From positions 1 to 64,000 of the forward strand of contig CALABV010000166.1 in NCBI GenBank assembly GCA_937886325.1: DNA of 64,000 nt, given 5' to 3'. A program made the position numbers and the translations under genes. The stretch comes from an uncultured Geobacter sp. (lineage in GTDB: Bacteria; Desulfobacterota; Desulfuromonadia; Geobacterales; Geobacteraceae). Shown in pieces: positions 35,519 to 44,018 of the stretch (positions are counted from its first letter, which is position 1; the number at the start of each line of letters is the position of its first letter). Below the pieces are notes generated by a model. It ran no database searches. It saw only the letters and a list, made by a program, of their open reading frames with translations, and was not told the origin of the DNA.

Positions 35519-35618
35519 GGTCGGGAGTACCGGTGGATGGTGAAAAGAGAAGGGTAAAAGCCATGCCGGGGATGGATCCGTTCCCTGTTGTCGGTGGATT
35601 GAATATAAAGAGACAAAA

Positions 35619-36080
35619 TCAGCACCGTGTTCCCTTCAGCAGGTCCTGAAGCTCGGACATGAATTCGTTGATGTCCCGGAAAGAGCGGTAGACCGACGCA
35701 AACCGCACATAGGCGACCTCATCGATCTCGTGCAGCTCCGCCATCACCCATTCACCAATCGTGGTTGTCGGGATCTCGCGCTCACCCCCCTCCTGGAGCT
35801 TTCCTTCGAGCCGGTCAACCATCCGCTCGATGGTTTCCACCGAAACCGGACGCTTTTCGCAGGCTTTCTTGATCCCGGCTATCAGCTTCAGCCGATCAAA
35901 GGGTTCACGACGCCCGTCCTTTTTCAGGACCATGGGAAGGATCTCTTCGACTCGCTCGTGTGATGTAAAGCGCTTGCCGCAGACCTCACACTCACGGCGG
36001 CGGCGGATGGTCGTTCCGTCCTTGTCGGGGCGCGAATCGACGACCTTGCTGCTGGGGTGAAGACAGAAGGGACATCTCAT
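35619..36080 (-). CDS. nrdR: Transcriptional repressor NrdR
   Basis: 153 residues. N-terminal zinc ribbon MRCPFC...RRECEVCGKRFTSHE followed by the ATP-cone domain (PMVLKKDGRREPFDRLKLIAGI). It represses ribonucleotide reductase genes when dATP is bound. It overlaps the dCMP deaminase gene by four bases (ATGA), linking two genes of deoxynucleotide balance, and it stands 100 bases upstream of ribD. Confidence 0.95.
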   Translation of the reverse strand: MRCPFCLHPSSKVVDSRPDKDGTTIRRRRECEVCGKRFTSHERVEEILPMVLKKDGRREPFDRLKLIAGIKKACEKRPVSVETIERMVDRLEGKLQEGGEREIPTTTIGEWVMAELHEIDEVAYVRFASVYRSFRDINEFMSELQDLLKGTRC

Positions 36081-36562
36081 TGGCAGCTCCCTTTCTCCTG
36101 ACCGGACTCGTCGAACATCTTCGTTTCAATGCCCGCTTCCTCGATCATTTCCTCGGCAAGCTGATCGGGATACCCCTGCGCGTAAACAATGCGCAGTATC
36201 CCGGCATTAATGAGCATTTTCGTGCAGATTATGCACGGCATGGTCGTGCAGTAGAGGGTGGCGCCGTTGATATTGGTGCCGTGCTTGGCCGCCTGGATGA
36301 TCGCATTCTGCTCCGCGTGAAGCCCGCGACACAGCTCGTGACGTTCGCCGGACTGAACGGCCATCCTCTCACGCAGGCACCCCACATCAAGGCAGTGGGC
36401 CACCCCGGACGGAGCGCCGTTGTAACCGGTCGCGAGGATGTTCTTATCCTTGACCAGAACGGCGCCGACCGACCTGCGCATGCAGGTGGATCGCCTTGCC
36501 ACGAGGCGGGTTATTTCCATGAAGTATTCATCCCACGCGGGTCTTTTCATAGGAATGTCCAC
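36077..36562 (-). CDS. dCMP deaminase (ComEB-like)
   Basis: 161 residues. Zinc-dependent cytidine deaminase fold: RSVGAVLVKDKNILATGYNG, catalytic LHAEQNAIIQAAKHG and PCIICTKMLINAG. It converts dCMP to dUMP, the precursor of dTMP. A cysteine pair region (CLDVGCLRERM) is typical of the family. A GTG start is listed; an ATG four codons inside (MKRPAWDEYF) is equally possible, and neither has a strong ribosome site. It overlaps nrdR by four bases, so the two are co-expressed. Confidence 0.9.
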   Translation of the reverse strand: MDIPMKRPAWDEYFMEITRLVARRSTCMRRSVGAVLVKDKNILATGYNGAPSGVAHCLDVGCLRERMAVQSGERHELCRGLHAEQNAIIQAAKHGTNINGATLYCTTMPCIICTKMLINAGILRIVYAQGYPDQLAEEMIEEAGIETKMFDESGQEKGSCQ

Positions 36563-36641
36563 GGTTCATCGAAGTGTTCAAAGGATAGACCAAATACACA
36601 CGGCAGGTCAAGAAAAGAGGGCCGGGGAGGGGTTCGCCACA

Positions 36642-37022
36642 CTACTCTTCGCGGGGCACGGAACGCCGTTTCCTTTTCAGGGTTTCCATCCTCTTCTCCA
36701 GAACCCTCGCCACACGCTCTCGCCGGGGAACCGCTGTGGCAATCCTTTTCCTGACAACCCGCTCCCTCTTTGCCAACGCTTTCCGGAGTCTCTCCATGGC
36801 CAGTTCGCGATTCTGTGACTGAGAGCGCCGTTCGCTCGCCTGAACGACGATACCGGTCGGAATGTGACGAATCCGGACCGCCGAATCCGTTACATTCCGG
36901 TGTTGGCCGCCGGGACCGGAACCACGGAAAAACTCTATCCTGATATCGGATTCCTTCAGTTCCACATCCGCTCCCGAAATTGAATGATTTGAAAAGGGAT
37001 ATACTTTATCGCGACAAACCAT
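36642..37022 (-). CDS. Small GGQ-domain release-factor-like protein
   Basis: 126 residues, with an RF-1 type catalytic domain and nothing else: RIEFFRGSGPGGQHRNVTDS has the GGQ that drives peptidyl-tRNA hydrolysis, and VVQASERRSQSQNRELAMER is the matching helix region. The C-terminus is a long Arg/Lys-rich tail (RMETLKRKRRSVPREE), as in ArfB/YaeJ rescue factors that enter the empty mRNA channel. Codon-recognition domains are absent. It probably frees ribosomes stalled on broken or stopless mRNA. Two in-frame ATGs are possible, five codons apart. It lies 80 bases downstream of the deaminase start, on the same strand. Confidence 0.8.
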   Translation of the reverse strand: MVCRDKVYPFSNHSISGADVELKESDIRIEFFRGSGPGGQHRNVTDSAVRIRHIPTGIVVQASERRSQSQNRELAMERLRKALAKRERVVRKRIATAVPRRERVARVLEKRMETLKRKRRSVPREE

Positions 37023-37131
37023 GCCTTTGCAAGGCATTTAGCGGTGTGTTTCAAGCCGTATGGCGAAACATTCTTCACGGCGCATTTTCTCATTCCGTCA
37101 AGGAATTTTTCCCCGGCATATATCTGTATGA

Positions 37132-37160
37132 TTGACACGCGCCTTTGTGGGGTATAATAA
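37132..37160 (+). promoter_or_regulatory. Sigma-70 promoter of the HD phosphohydrolase gene
   Basis: TTGACA followed by TATAAT after 15 bases, or TAATAA after 17 bases. Because this promoter overlaps the first in-frame start codon (37145), the protein must begin downstream. Confidence 0.65.
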
Positions 37161-37189
37161 TACGCCTGTCACGGAAAAACGGGTACCCT

Positions 37190-37735
37190 TTGGACGCATT
37201 ATCACTCCTGAAAAAATATTTCGCCGGAAATCGGAACGCCTTTGAGATCGTGCTGGAGCACAGCACGATGGTTACCGAGAAGGCCGTCGCCATTGCCAGG
37301 GACTTCTCAAACCCCTCGATAGACCTGCGTCTCGTGGAGGAGGCAGCGCTTCTTCACGACATCGGCGTATCGCGGACAAACTCTCCCCGAATCGGCTGCC
37401 ACGGCGCATCACCCTACATCTGTCACGGCATCCTGGGAAGAGAGATCCTGGAATCGGAAGGCTTCCCATTCCATGCCCTCGTATGTGAGCGTCATATCGG
37501 TGTCGGAATAGGGGTCAAGGATATTGTGCAACAACAACTCCCCCTCCCCAAACGGGACATGATACCGATCACCCTTGAAGAAAAGATCGTCTGCTTTGCC
37601 GACTTGTTCTATTCGAAAAGACCGGGGATGCTCAGAACAGAGAAGAGTCCGGACGACATCAGAACCGGCCTCCGGAAGCACGGCGTTCACAAGGTGGCGA
37701 TTTTCGAAACCTGGTTCAAGGAGTTCTTGGGCTGA
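37190..37735 (+). CDS. HD-domain phosphohydrolase
   Basis: 181 residues from a TTG codon. The metal-binding HD motif is clear: EHSTMV, AALLHDIGVSRTNS and CERHIGVGIG provide the histidines and aspartate, and VCFADLFYSKRP the last aspartate. This belongs to a family of conserved small HD proteins of unknown substrate, probably acting on nucleotides or phosphorylated compounds. An upstream TTG at 37145 lies inside the promoter and is rejected. The weak ribosome site leaves the exact start open. The gene is divergent from the GGQ protein. Confidence 0.8.
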   Translation: MDALSLLKKYFAGNRNAFEIVLEHSTMVTEKAVAIARDFSNPSIDLRLVEEAALLHDIGVSRTNSPRIGCHGASPYICHGILGREILESEGFPFHALVCERHIGVGIGVKDIVQQQLPLPKRDMIPITLEEKIVCFADLFYSKRPGMLRTEKSPDDIRTGLRKHGVHKVAIFETWFKEFLG

Positions 37736-37821
37736 CCTCGGCGGACGGCGCCCTCCCCTTGCAGCCACACGATGACTCCACCGCACATGCCGGTAAAACC
37801 ATTTCTGAGGAGAGACCAACC

Positions 37822-38544
37822 GTGATCACGTACCTACCCTACATTCTCATCGCGCTCCTTGCTATCGTATTCTTCATACTCCTGCGCCTCCAGGCCGGCG
37901 CCGCGAAAAAACCCCTGGCGGAAATCGAAAAGCGTCTCTCCTCGCTGGAGAACAGGTTGTCGTCCGTTGACAGCGCATTTCGGGATGAGATCAGGAAATC
38001 AGGAGAAGAAAAAGACCTGAAGATGAGCCAACTCCGTGAAGAACTGCGTTCGGTCCTGAACTCCTTCGTGGAAAACACCGGGAAAAAGCTTGCGGAGAAC
38101 GCCGCTGCCCAGAAGAGTCGTTTTGATGAGATTTCCGACGCAGTCGCCTCGCTTCAGCGGCAGGCGCATCGGGAAGCCGTGCGGAAGCCGCTGATTGAAA
38201 TGCCTGCCGAAGAGACAACACCGGTCACGACTCACCCGGTTGCAACGCCGCCCGTTGAAAGTCCCCCGGTTGAGAAACCGGCCGCGGCCGAGTCGCCTGC
38301 CCATGCCAAGGCGAAGCGGCTGGCCCGCCTGATTGTATCCGATATCGTGCTCTACAATCAGGCCGCCGTTGAAGACGGCGTCCGGAACAACACCTTTGCG
38401 GAAGTCCTGGCCCACGATATCAGGGAGGCACGCACCCTCTATGCGCAACGGGTCCCCGATGAGATCAGGAACGCCACGACCTACCTGGATGACGCATTCG
38501 AGGAACTCATCGCCCGCAAGAAACGTGAACTGAACATCAGCTGA
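37822..38544 (+). CDS. Membrane-anchored coiled-coil protein, function unknown
   Basis: 240 residues. A single membrane helix (YILIALLAIVFFILLRL) near the start is followed by a coiled coil at about 35-125 rich in Glu/Lys/Leu heptads, a Pro/Val/Thr-rich spacer with TPV/PPV repeats at about 140-170, and a C-terminal conserved-looking helical domain (AKRLARLIVSDIVLYNQAAV, FAEVLAHDIREARTLYAQRV). The last domain occurs in several deltaproteobacterial proteins of unknown role. Start GTG with GAGGAGA upstream. It lies 86 bases after the HD gene and is followed by a terminator. No function is proposed. Confidence 0.6.
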   Translation: MITYLPYILIALLAIVFFILLRLQAGAAKKPLAEIEKRLSSLENRLSSVDSAFRDEIRKSGEEKDLKMSQLREELRSVLNSFVENTGKKLAENAAAQKSRFDEISDAVASLQRQAHREAVRKPLIEMPAEETTPVTTHPVATPPVESPPVEKPAAAESPAHAKAKRLARLIVSDIVLYNQAAVEDGVRNNTFAEVLAHDIREARTLYAQRVPDEIRNATTYLDDAFEELIARKKRELNIS

Positions 38545-38585
38545 GGGTATGCGGCACGAACGCCGCAACGACCGTGAACGAGCAA

Positions 38586-38633
38586 CGCCCGGTGCCCATG
38601 CCAGCCCGCATGAGCACTGGGCGTCTTTCTTTT
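38586..38633 (+). terminator. Rho-independent terminator before rtcB
   Basis: CGCCCGGTGC pairs with GCACTGGGCG (one G-U), with an inner CATGC/GCATG stem, followed by a T-rich stretch. It isolates rtcB from the upstream coiled-coil gene. Confidence 0.75.
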
Positions 38634-38781
38634 CTCAACGCTGCTTTCCATTCTCCCCATCCAGAAACCATCGCCTGCCTCCCTTGCAAAGCTGTAACCG
38701 CTATAGGTATCCAATGTTGTATACTGTAAAGTGTCGGTAACGGTTCAACAATCCCCGAAGCATCGACAAGGAGAAACTTAC

Positions 38782-40239
38782 ATGACACTACCATCGGCAA
38801 TAAGAAAAATATCGGATACCGTCTGGGAAATCCCCGTCACCTATAAACCGGGAATGCTCGTGCCTGCCCGCATCTACTGCACGGAAGGGCTCCTCGGCCG
38901 GATGGACGAAGGCGTTTTCGAACAGGTCACCAATGTGGCGTGCCTGCCGGGCATCATCAACTACGCCTTCTGCATGCCCGACGGTCACTGGGGATACGGC
39001 TTTCCCATCGGCGGCATGGCGGCCATGGATCCCGAAACAGGGGTTATTTCTCCCGGAGGTATCGGGTTCGACATCAACTGCGGCATGCGCCTGGTCCTCA
39101 CATCTCTCACCTACGACGAAGTCAAACCCGAGCTTCCCCGGCTGGTTGACGCACTGTTCTCACGAATCCCCTCCGGAGTAGGCAGCACCGGCTTCGTCAG
39201 GATATCCCGTGACGAATTCCGTCTCGTTGCCGAGATGGGTTCTCGCTGGTGCAAGCGAAACGGCTATGCCTGGCAGGAAGACCTGGAGATGACCGAGGAA
39301 GGCGGTTGCTTTTCCGGAGCGGACGCCTCCGCGGTCAGTGAAAAGGCCGTGGAAAGGGGATTCGACCAGATCGGCACCCTCGGCTCGGGCAACCACTACC
39401 TGGAAATCCAGGTTGCGAAGCCGGAAAACATCCATGACGAAGAAACAGCCCGCGCCTTCGGTTTCACCCTGCCCAACCAGGTGGCGATCATGTTCCACTG
39501 CGGCAGCCGCGGCTTCGGACACCAGGTGGCCACGGACTACCTGAAGCTCTTTCTTGGCGTATGCGGAAAGAAGTACGGTATCCGGGTCAACGATCGGGAG
39601 CTGTCCTGCGCACCGTTCCGCGCCCCAGAGGGTCAGGACTATTTCGCGGCCATGAAATGTGCCGTGAATATGGCCTTTGCCAACCGCCAGGTAATCCTTC
39701 ACCGCATACGCGAGGTGTTCTCCTCCATTTTCCACCGCTCTCCGGAGGACCTGGGCATGCGGATGGTGTACGATGTTGCCCACAACACGGCGAAGCTGGA
39801 GCGTCACATGGTGAAGGGCAAGAAGAGGGAAATTCTCGTTCACCGGAAAGGTGCGACGCGGGCACTGGCTCCGGGCATGGAGGGTCTCCCCGACTGCTAC
39901 CGGGAAACGGGGCAGCCGGTCATCATCGGCGGCAGCATGGAGACGGGCTCCTATCTCCTGGCCGGCCTGCCCGGCGGGGAGGAAACCTTCTACACCACGG
40001 CCCACGGCAGCGGACGGGCCATGAGCCGCCACCAGGCGAAGAAACTCTTTCGGGGACAGAAGATCCAGCGGGAGATGGAGGAACGCGGCATCCATGTCCG
40101 GACGGCCTCCTGGGGGGCGCTTGCCGAGGAGGCCGGTCCCGCGTACAAGAACATCGACGAGGTGGTGGAGGCAACGGAACTGGCCGGTCTCAGCAAGAGG
40201 GTGATCCGTCTCGTGCCCATCGGCAACATCAAGGGATAG
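38782..40239 (+). CDS. rtcB: RNA-splicing ligase RtcB
   Basis: 485 residues. Metal and guanylate site residues are visible: PDGHWGYGFPIGGMAA, GGIGFDINCGMR (metal cysteine), GTLGSGNHYLEIQ, MFHCGSRGFGHQV, and TAHGSGRAMSRHQAKK with the histidine that takes GMP. It joins RNA 2',3'-cyclic phosphate to 5'-OH ends. The start has AAGGAG 8 bases upstream. Its activator archease is encoded 9 bases downstream, so the pair forms an operon. No sigma-54 regulator RtcR is beside it, unlike the E. coli system. Confidence 0.95.
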   Translation: MTLPSAIRKISDTVWEIPVTYKPGMLVPARIYCTEGLLGRMDEGVFEQVTNVACLPGIINYAFCMPDGHWGYGFPIGGMAAMDPETGVISPGGIGFDINCGMRLVLTSLTYDEVKPELPRLVDALFSRIPSGVGSTGFVRISRDEFRLVAEMGSRWCKRNGYAWQEDLEMTEEGGCFSGADASAVSEKAVERGFDQIGTLGSGNHYLEIQVAKPENIHDEETARAFGFTLPNQVAIMFHCGSRGFGHQVATDYLKLFLGVCGKKYGIRVNDRELSCAPFRAPEGQDYFAAMKCAVNMAFANRQVILHRIREVFSSIFHRSPEDLGMRMVYDVAHNTAKLERHMVKGKKREILVHRKGATRALAPGMEGLPDCYRETGQPVIIGGSMETGSYLLAGLPGGEETFYTTAHGSGRAMSRHQAKKLFRGQKIQREMEERGIHVRTASWGALAEEAGPAYKNIDEVVEATELAGLSKRVIRLVPIGNIKG

Positions 40240-40248
40240 GGGTTGAAG

Positions 40249-40680
40249 ATGCCGTTTCGCTACCTGGAAGACGTTGCCACCGCCGACGCGGCCTTCGAGG
40301 CGACGGGGGAGACAATCGAAGAGATGTTTCTCGCCGCGGCTGCAGCGACCGTCAACGTGATGGTGGAACACCCGGAAGAGGTCGAGGGGGGTGAGGAGAT
40401 ATCCTTTGAACTTGAGCAAGAGGATCTGGAGATGCTTCTCTTCGACTTCCTGCAGGAGATCATCTATCTCAAGGATGCACGGAGGCTCCTGCTGCTCGTA
40501 GAAGCAGTCGATATCGACATGAAAGCCACGCCCATCCGCCTTTCTGCCCGGAGCCGGGGAGAAACGATTGACGCGCAGAGGCGCCGGCTGCTGACGGACG
40601 TAAAGGCAGTGACCCTCCACCGTTTCGGCATCCGGAGGGATGACCGCGGCTGGACGGCAACCGTGGTTCTGGATGTGTGA
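40249..40680 (+). CDS. Archease (RtcB activator)
   Basis: 143 residues, acidic. MPFRYLEDVATADAAFEATG, TIEEMFLAAAAATVNVMVE, an acidic FELEQEDLEMLLFDFLQEII helix and DVKAVTLHRF are the archease hallmarks, with conserved aspartates near the start and end. It speeds RtcB guanylation and widens its nucleotide use. The ATG follows AGGGG; an in-frame TTG two codons earlier is less likely. It converges with the acyl-ligase fusion gene 18 bases further on. Confidence 0.93.
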   Translation: MPFRYLEDVATADAAFEATGETIEEMFLAAAAATVNVMVEHPEEVEGGEEISFELEQEDLEMLLFDFLQEIIYLKDARRLLLLVEAVDIDMKATPIRLSARSRGETIDAQRRRLLTDVKAVTLHRFGIRRDDRGWTATVVLDV

Positions 40681-40698
40681 TTCCCCACTCGCCGCCAA

Positions 40699-43206
40699 TC
40701 AATTTCCGGGGCGCGTCCGGTCGCTTCCCTGCCCCAACTCCTCCACCGCTCTTCGCGCACGTTCCACAATCTCTTCCGGTGTCTCCCTGCCGAAAACAAG
40801 CGGTTTGCCGAAGCGAACCTCCACCGTTCCCCGCCTCGGCCATGCAGCGCCCCTCGGCATGACCTTCTCCATCCCCATTATCCGCACCGGCGCCACGGGA
40901 ACGGAAAGTTCCCGTACCATTACGCCGATCCCCTGACGGAAGGGAAGAAGCCGCCCGTCCTCCGACCTGGCGCCTTCCGGGAAGAGCAGGATATTGAGCC
41001 GATGATCGGCCAGCTTTCCCATATGGGCGAGGGAGCGACGGAAGCCGCCCGTCTGTGACAGGGGAAACAGGTTCAGGAACAGCGTGCCGTATTCGTAGGT
41101 GAAACGTTTCCAGGCCATTCCCAACCAGGTGCGGTAATTCCGGAAGAAGAACTCTTCCCATGCCGCGGTGGCCGTGGCATAGCGCCAGTGAGGTGGGAGG
41201 GAGAAGAGAATGGCCGGCTGGTCCAGGTAGCTCTGGTGATTGGAAATGAACATGACCGGAGACTCAAGGTGTGTCAGATTTTCGAGTCCGGAGACCCGGA
41301 GCGTGACGAACATACGAAAGAGAGGACCGTGAAAGACGGCATTCAGGACCCGGCGCGACCCCCGGAAAAAACGTCGGTTCGTCCAGAACCGGAGCCGACG
41401 GGCATCTTCCGGCCGTTCCCGCAGGGTTATCAGCCGCCGCAGGTCCGCCAGGGTCGCTGCAGGGCCGATGGCCGAGTCTTCCAGATCGATCCGGTATTCC
41501 TGTTCGATGCAGTTCACCAGTTCCAGAGCGCCGATGGAGGTCAGACCGAGGTCGGTCACCAGTGATGAGTCTTCCCGGACATCCCGGGCCGGGCGTTCCG
41601 TAATCCGGGCAATCAGGTTCACGAGGGGATCCGCGGACGCTTGTTCCCGGACCTCTTCTCCCTGTTCAATCCGCTGCTTCACAAGAAACTTCCGGATCTT
41701 CAGGGTCGTGGTCTTGGGAAATTCCGGGTCGGGCCACAGGGAAAAGCCGGTGATGCGGTGCAGGGGGTCGAGCTTTCCGTTCGCCTCCAGAATAATCTGA
41801 TCTGGGGGCCTGCCGCTTCCGTCCGGGAGGAGCACGGCGTGCACCTCCTCGCCACCGCCGCGATCCAGGCCGATAACGCACGCCTCCCGTACCCCGGCGA
41901 GGGCGTTCAGGATGTTCTCCAGTTCGTCGGGATAGACGTTTATCCCGGCGCCGGTGACAATCAGCTCCTTTCTCCTTCCCAAGACCCTGAGGTCACCCTG
42001 TTCATCAACCCTTCCCAGATCACCGGTCCGGAACCAGCCGTCCCGCGTGAACGCCTCACGCGTCGCAGTCTCGTTCCCGTAGTAGCCGGGAAAGACATTC
42101 ATTCCACGGGCCAGGATTTCCCCGTTCTCGATCCGGATTCCCACCCCCGGCAGCGCCCTCCCGACGGAACCAGCCACCCGACGCTCCATGGTGTTGGCCG
42201 TCAGCACCGGCGCGCACTCGGTCAGGCCATACCCTTCCACGACGGAAATGCCCAGCGCGTCCCAGAAGCGGAAGAGTTCAGGAGCAAGGGCTGCCCCGCC
42301 GGAGACGAACAGCACGAAATGCCGGCCGAACCGCCTCCGTATCGGCAAAAAAAGCAGCATCCTCACACTGACGGGCATACCTTCGGCACGTCGAAGCAGA
42401 TATCGAAACACTCCTCCCAGGTGTTTCGCCTCCACCTCCCGCTCAATGGAGCCCTTCAGCAGCTGCAACAAACGGGGAACGCAGATCACGGCCCGTATAT
42501 CCTCCTCCCTGAGAGCTTCCAGGATCGCCGAAGGCTTGAGTGTCCGGATATGCACAATGGCGGCGCCGCGGAAGAGAGGGGTGAGGAATCCTCCCATCTG
42601 CTCGAAGAGGTGGGAGAGTGGAAGGAGGGAAAGGAAAGTGAAATCCGGCCCCACGATGGGAAGATGGTCATTTACCTGAAGCAGGTTGGCCACGAGATTT
42701 CCGTGTGTCAGAATGACGCCCTTGGGCATGCCCGTGGTCCCCGAGGTGTACACCAGTTCCGCCATGTCGTCCGGAACCGTGTCCGTGAGCGGCGCAAGAG
42801 GGTCCGTCTCCGGCAGGACGAATTCCAGGTCTTCGGCGAAACAGGAAGGAACGCCGTAAAGCGTATCCGGCTTGAGCCTGCTCTGAATGACGAGACGCGC
42901 TTCGGATATGCGCAGGATGGTGGCTGCCCTCTCCGCTCCGGACATGAAATCGACCGGGACAACGACCGCCCCCCGTGCGACGCATCCCCAGAACGCAACC
43001 GCCCACCACGGGCTGTTCGGCGCCCAGAGGAGAACACGGTCTCCCGTGCCGACGCCTCGCCGGGCTAGCCAGGAGTTCATGCGGAGAGAAAGATCGAACA
43101 GGGATTCATAGGAGAACAGGAAACGGCGCACACCTGTCCGGTAACAGAGAGCGGGCCGGTCGCCCCACGTGGGAAATGCGCGCAGAAGGTCAGGCAAGGT
43201 CACCAT
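40699..43206 (-). CDS. Acyl-ligase / acyl-carrier / 1-acylglycerol-3-phosphate acyltransferase fusion
   Basis: 835 residues in three parts. About 1-510 is an AMP-binding ligase (YTSGTTGMPKGVILTH, GYGLTECAPVL, GWFRTGDLGRVDEQGDL and a GINVYPDELE tail). About 530-605 is an acyl-carrier domain with the phosphopantetheine serine in DLGLTSIGALELVN. About 640-835 is a PlsC acyltransferase (NHQSYLD, LFPEGARS). The enzyme could activate a fatty acid, hold it on its own carrier and pass it to a glycerophospholipid. Domain order is the reverse of E. coli Aas, which also lacks the carrier. It has its own promoter. No membrane helix is obvious. The actual acceptor is unknown. Confidence 0.85.
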   Translation of the reverse strand: MVTLPDLLRAFPTWGDRPALCYRTGVRRFLFSYESLFDLSLRMNSWLARRGVGTGDRVLLWAPNSPWWAVAFWGCVARGAVVVPVDFMSGAERAATILRISEARLVIQSRLKPDTLYGVPSCFAEDLEFVLPETDPLAPLTDTVPDDMAELVYTSGTTGMPKGVILTHGNLVANLLQVNDHLPIVGPDFTFLSLLPLSHLFEQMGGFLTPLFRGAAIVHIRTLKPSAILEALREEDIRAVICVPRLLQLLKGSIEREVEAKHLGGVFRYLLRRAEGMPVSVRMLLFLPIRRRFGRHFVLFVSGGAALAPELFRFWDALGISVVEGYGLTECAPVLTANTMERRVAGSVGRALPGVGIRIENGEILARGMNVFPGYYGNETATREAFTRDGWFRTGDLGRVDEQGDLRVLGRRKELIVTGAGINVYPDELENILNALAGVREACVIGLDRGGGEEVHAVLLPDGSGRPPDQIILEANGKLDPLHRITGFSLWPDPEFPKTTTLKIRKFLVKQRIEQGEEVREQASADPLVNLIARITERPARDVREDSSLVTDLGLTSIGALELVNCIEQEYRIDLEDSAIGPAATLADLRRLITLRERPEDARRLRFWTNRRFFRGSRRVLNAVFHGPLFRMFVTLRVSGLENLTHLESPVMFISNHQSYLDQPAILFSLPPHWRYATATAAWEEFFFRNYRTWLGMAWKRFTYEYGTLFLNLFPLSQTGGFRRSLAHMGKLADHRLNILLFPEGARSEDGRLLPFRQGIGVMVRELSVPVAPVRIMGMEKVMPRGAAWPRRGTVEVRFGKPLVFGRETPEEIVERARRAVEELGQGSDRTRPGN

Positions 43207-43264
43207 TTTTGTCCTGAAGGGGACGGGGTATCGCTACGGCATCACGCCGGTCCCTTTTTATACA

Positions 43265-43292
43265 AGTATAATACCGACGACCTTGCGGGCAA
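43265..43292 (-). promoter_or_regulatory. Sigma-70 promoter of the acyl-ligase fusion gene
   Basis: Minus strand TTGCCC (43292-43287), 16-base spacer, TATACT (43270-43265), about 60 bases before the start codon. Confidence 0.55.
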
Positions 43293-43390
43293 CCTCCCTG
43301 TTTATCAAACGGGGGGCGTTGTCACGACACCTTTCCCGGCAGATACGACGATACCGCGACAAACGTGCGGGATAGCGGGACGCTGCGCTT

Positions 43391-44018
43391 TCATGGCAGC
43401 TTTCGATATATCATCGACTCAACCCTGACAAGGGGGACATCCACACTGTTGATCATCTCCGAGTGACCGAGAAAGTGATAGCCGCGCGGAGAGAGATGGC
43501 GACATAATTTCCGGAGCAGTTTCTGCTGGGTGGGCCTGTCAAAATAGATCATGACGTTGCGGCAGAAAATAACGTTTTTTTCGTCCGGCAACCGGAAATC
43601 GTCATCCATCAGATTCAGGCGGTTGAATTTGACCATCGACCGCAGTTCCGGGGTTGTCCTGACGAGCCCGACATTTCTGTATCTGTTTTCCATGAGATAC
43701 CTTCGCATCATTGCCGGGGGAATCGAGGAAATTTTCTCCTTTTCGTAGATTCCCAGCTTCGCTTTCTCCAGCGACCTGGTACAGATGTCGGTGGCGAGGA
43801 CGGAAAAGCATGTGCCGCGGTACATCCGGAAGCATTCGCTCAATACCATGGCCAACGTATACGGTTTCTCGCCGCTGGAACACCCTGCACTCCATACCTT
43901 CAGCATTCCCGAAGAACCGGAAGAGAACGGGAAGCAGTTCGGAGATGCATTGAAACGTAATTTCGCCGGAGAAAATCAATTCACCGTAATCATCCGTTTT
44001 CATGAATTCCCACTTCAT
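43391..44018 (-). pseudogene. Remnant of a CheR-type chemoreceptor methyltransferase
   Basis: The C-terminal SAM-binding domain is well preserved in one frame (43391-43906): LKVWSAGCSSGEKPYTLAMV, VLATDICTRSLEKA, VIFCRNVMIYFDRPTQQKLL and a final GYHFLGHSEMI. Upstream the matching coding continues in another frame (43915-44018): ITFQCISELLPVLF. The change of frame is near 43915-43930. No N-terminal CheR domain follows upstream, where the DNA becomes AT-rich. The glycine-rich loop has GEKPY where GEEPY is usual. An intact CheR is about 275 residues, so the gene is both truncated and frameshifted. No other chemotaxis gene is present. A sequencing error could explain the frameshift but not the missing N-terminus. 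Confidence 0.75.

Noticed and set aside
35519..35618. FMN riboswitch before ribD
   Set aside because: The 100 bases upstream do not contain the conserved FMN-aptamer segments.
37145..37189. Upstream TTG start for the HD phosphohydrolase
   Set aside because: These codons lie inside the TTGACA/TATAAT promoter, so they cannot be translated from it.
39160..40698. Long open frame of 512 codons antisense to rtcB and archease
   Set aside because: Composition and lack of motifs show it is a shadow of the RtcB frame in GC-rich DNA.
43602..44018. Independent small gene of 138 codons upstream of CheR
   Set aside because: Its first part continues the CheR homology and its second part is the CheR frame read out of phase.
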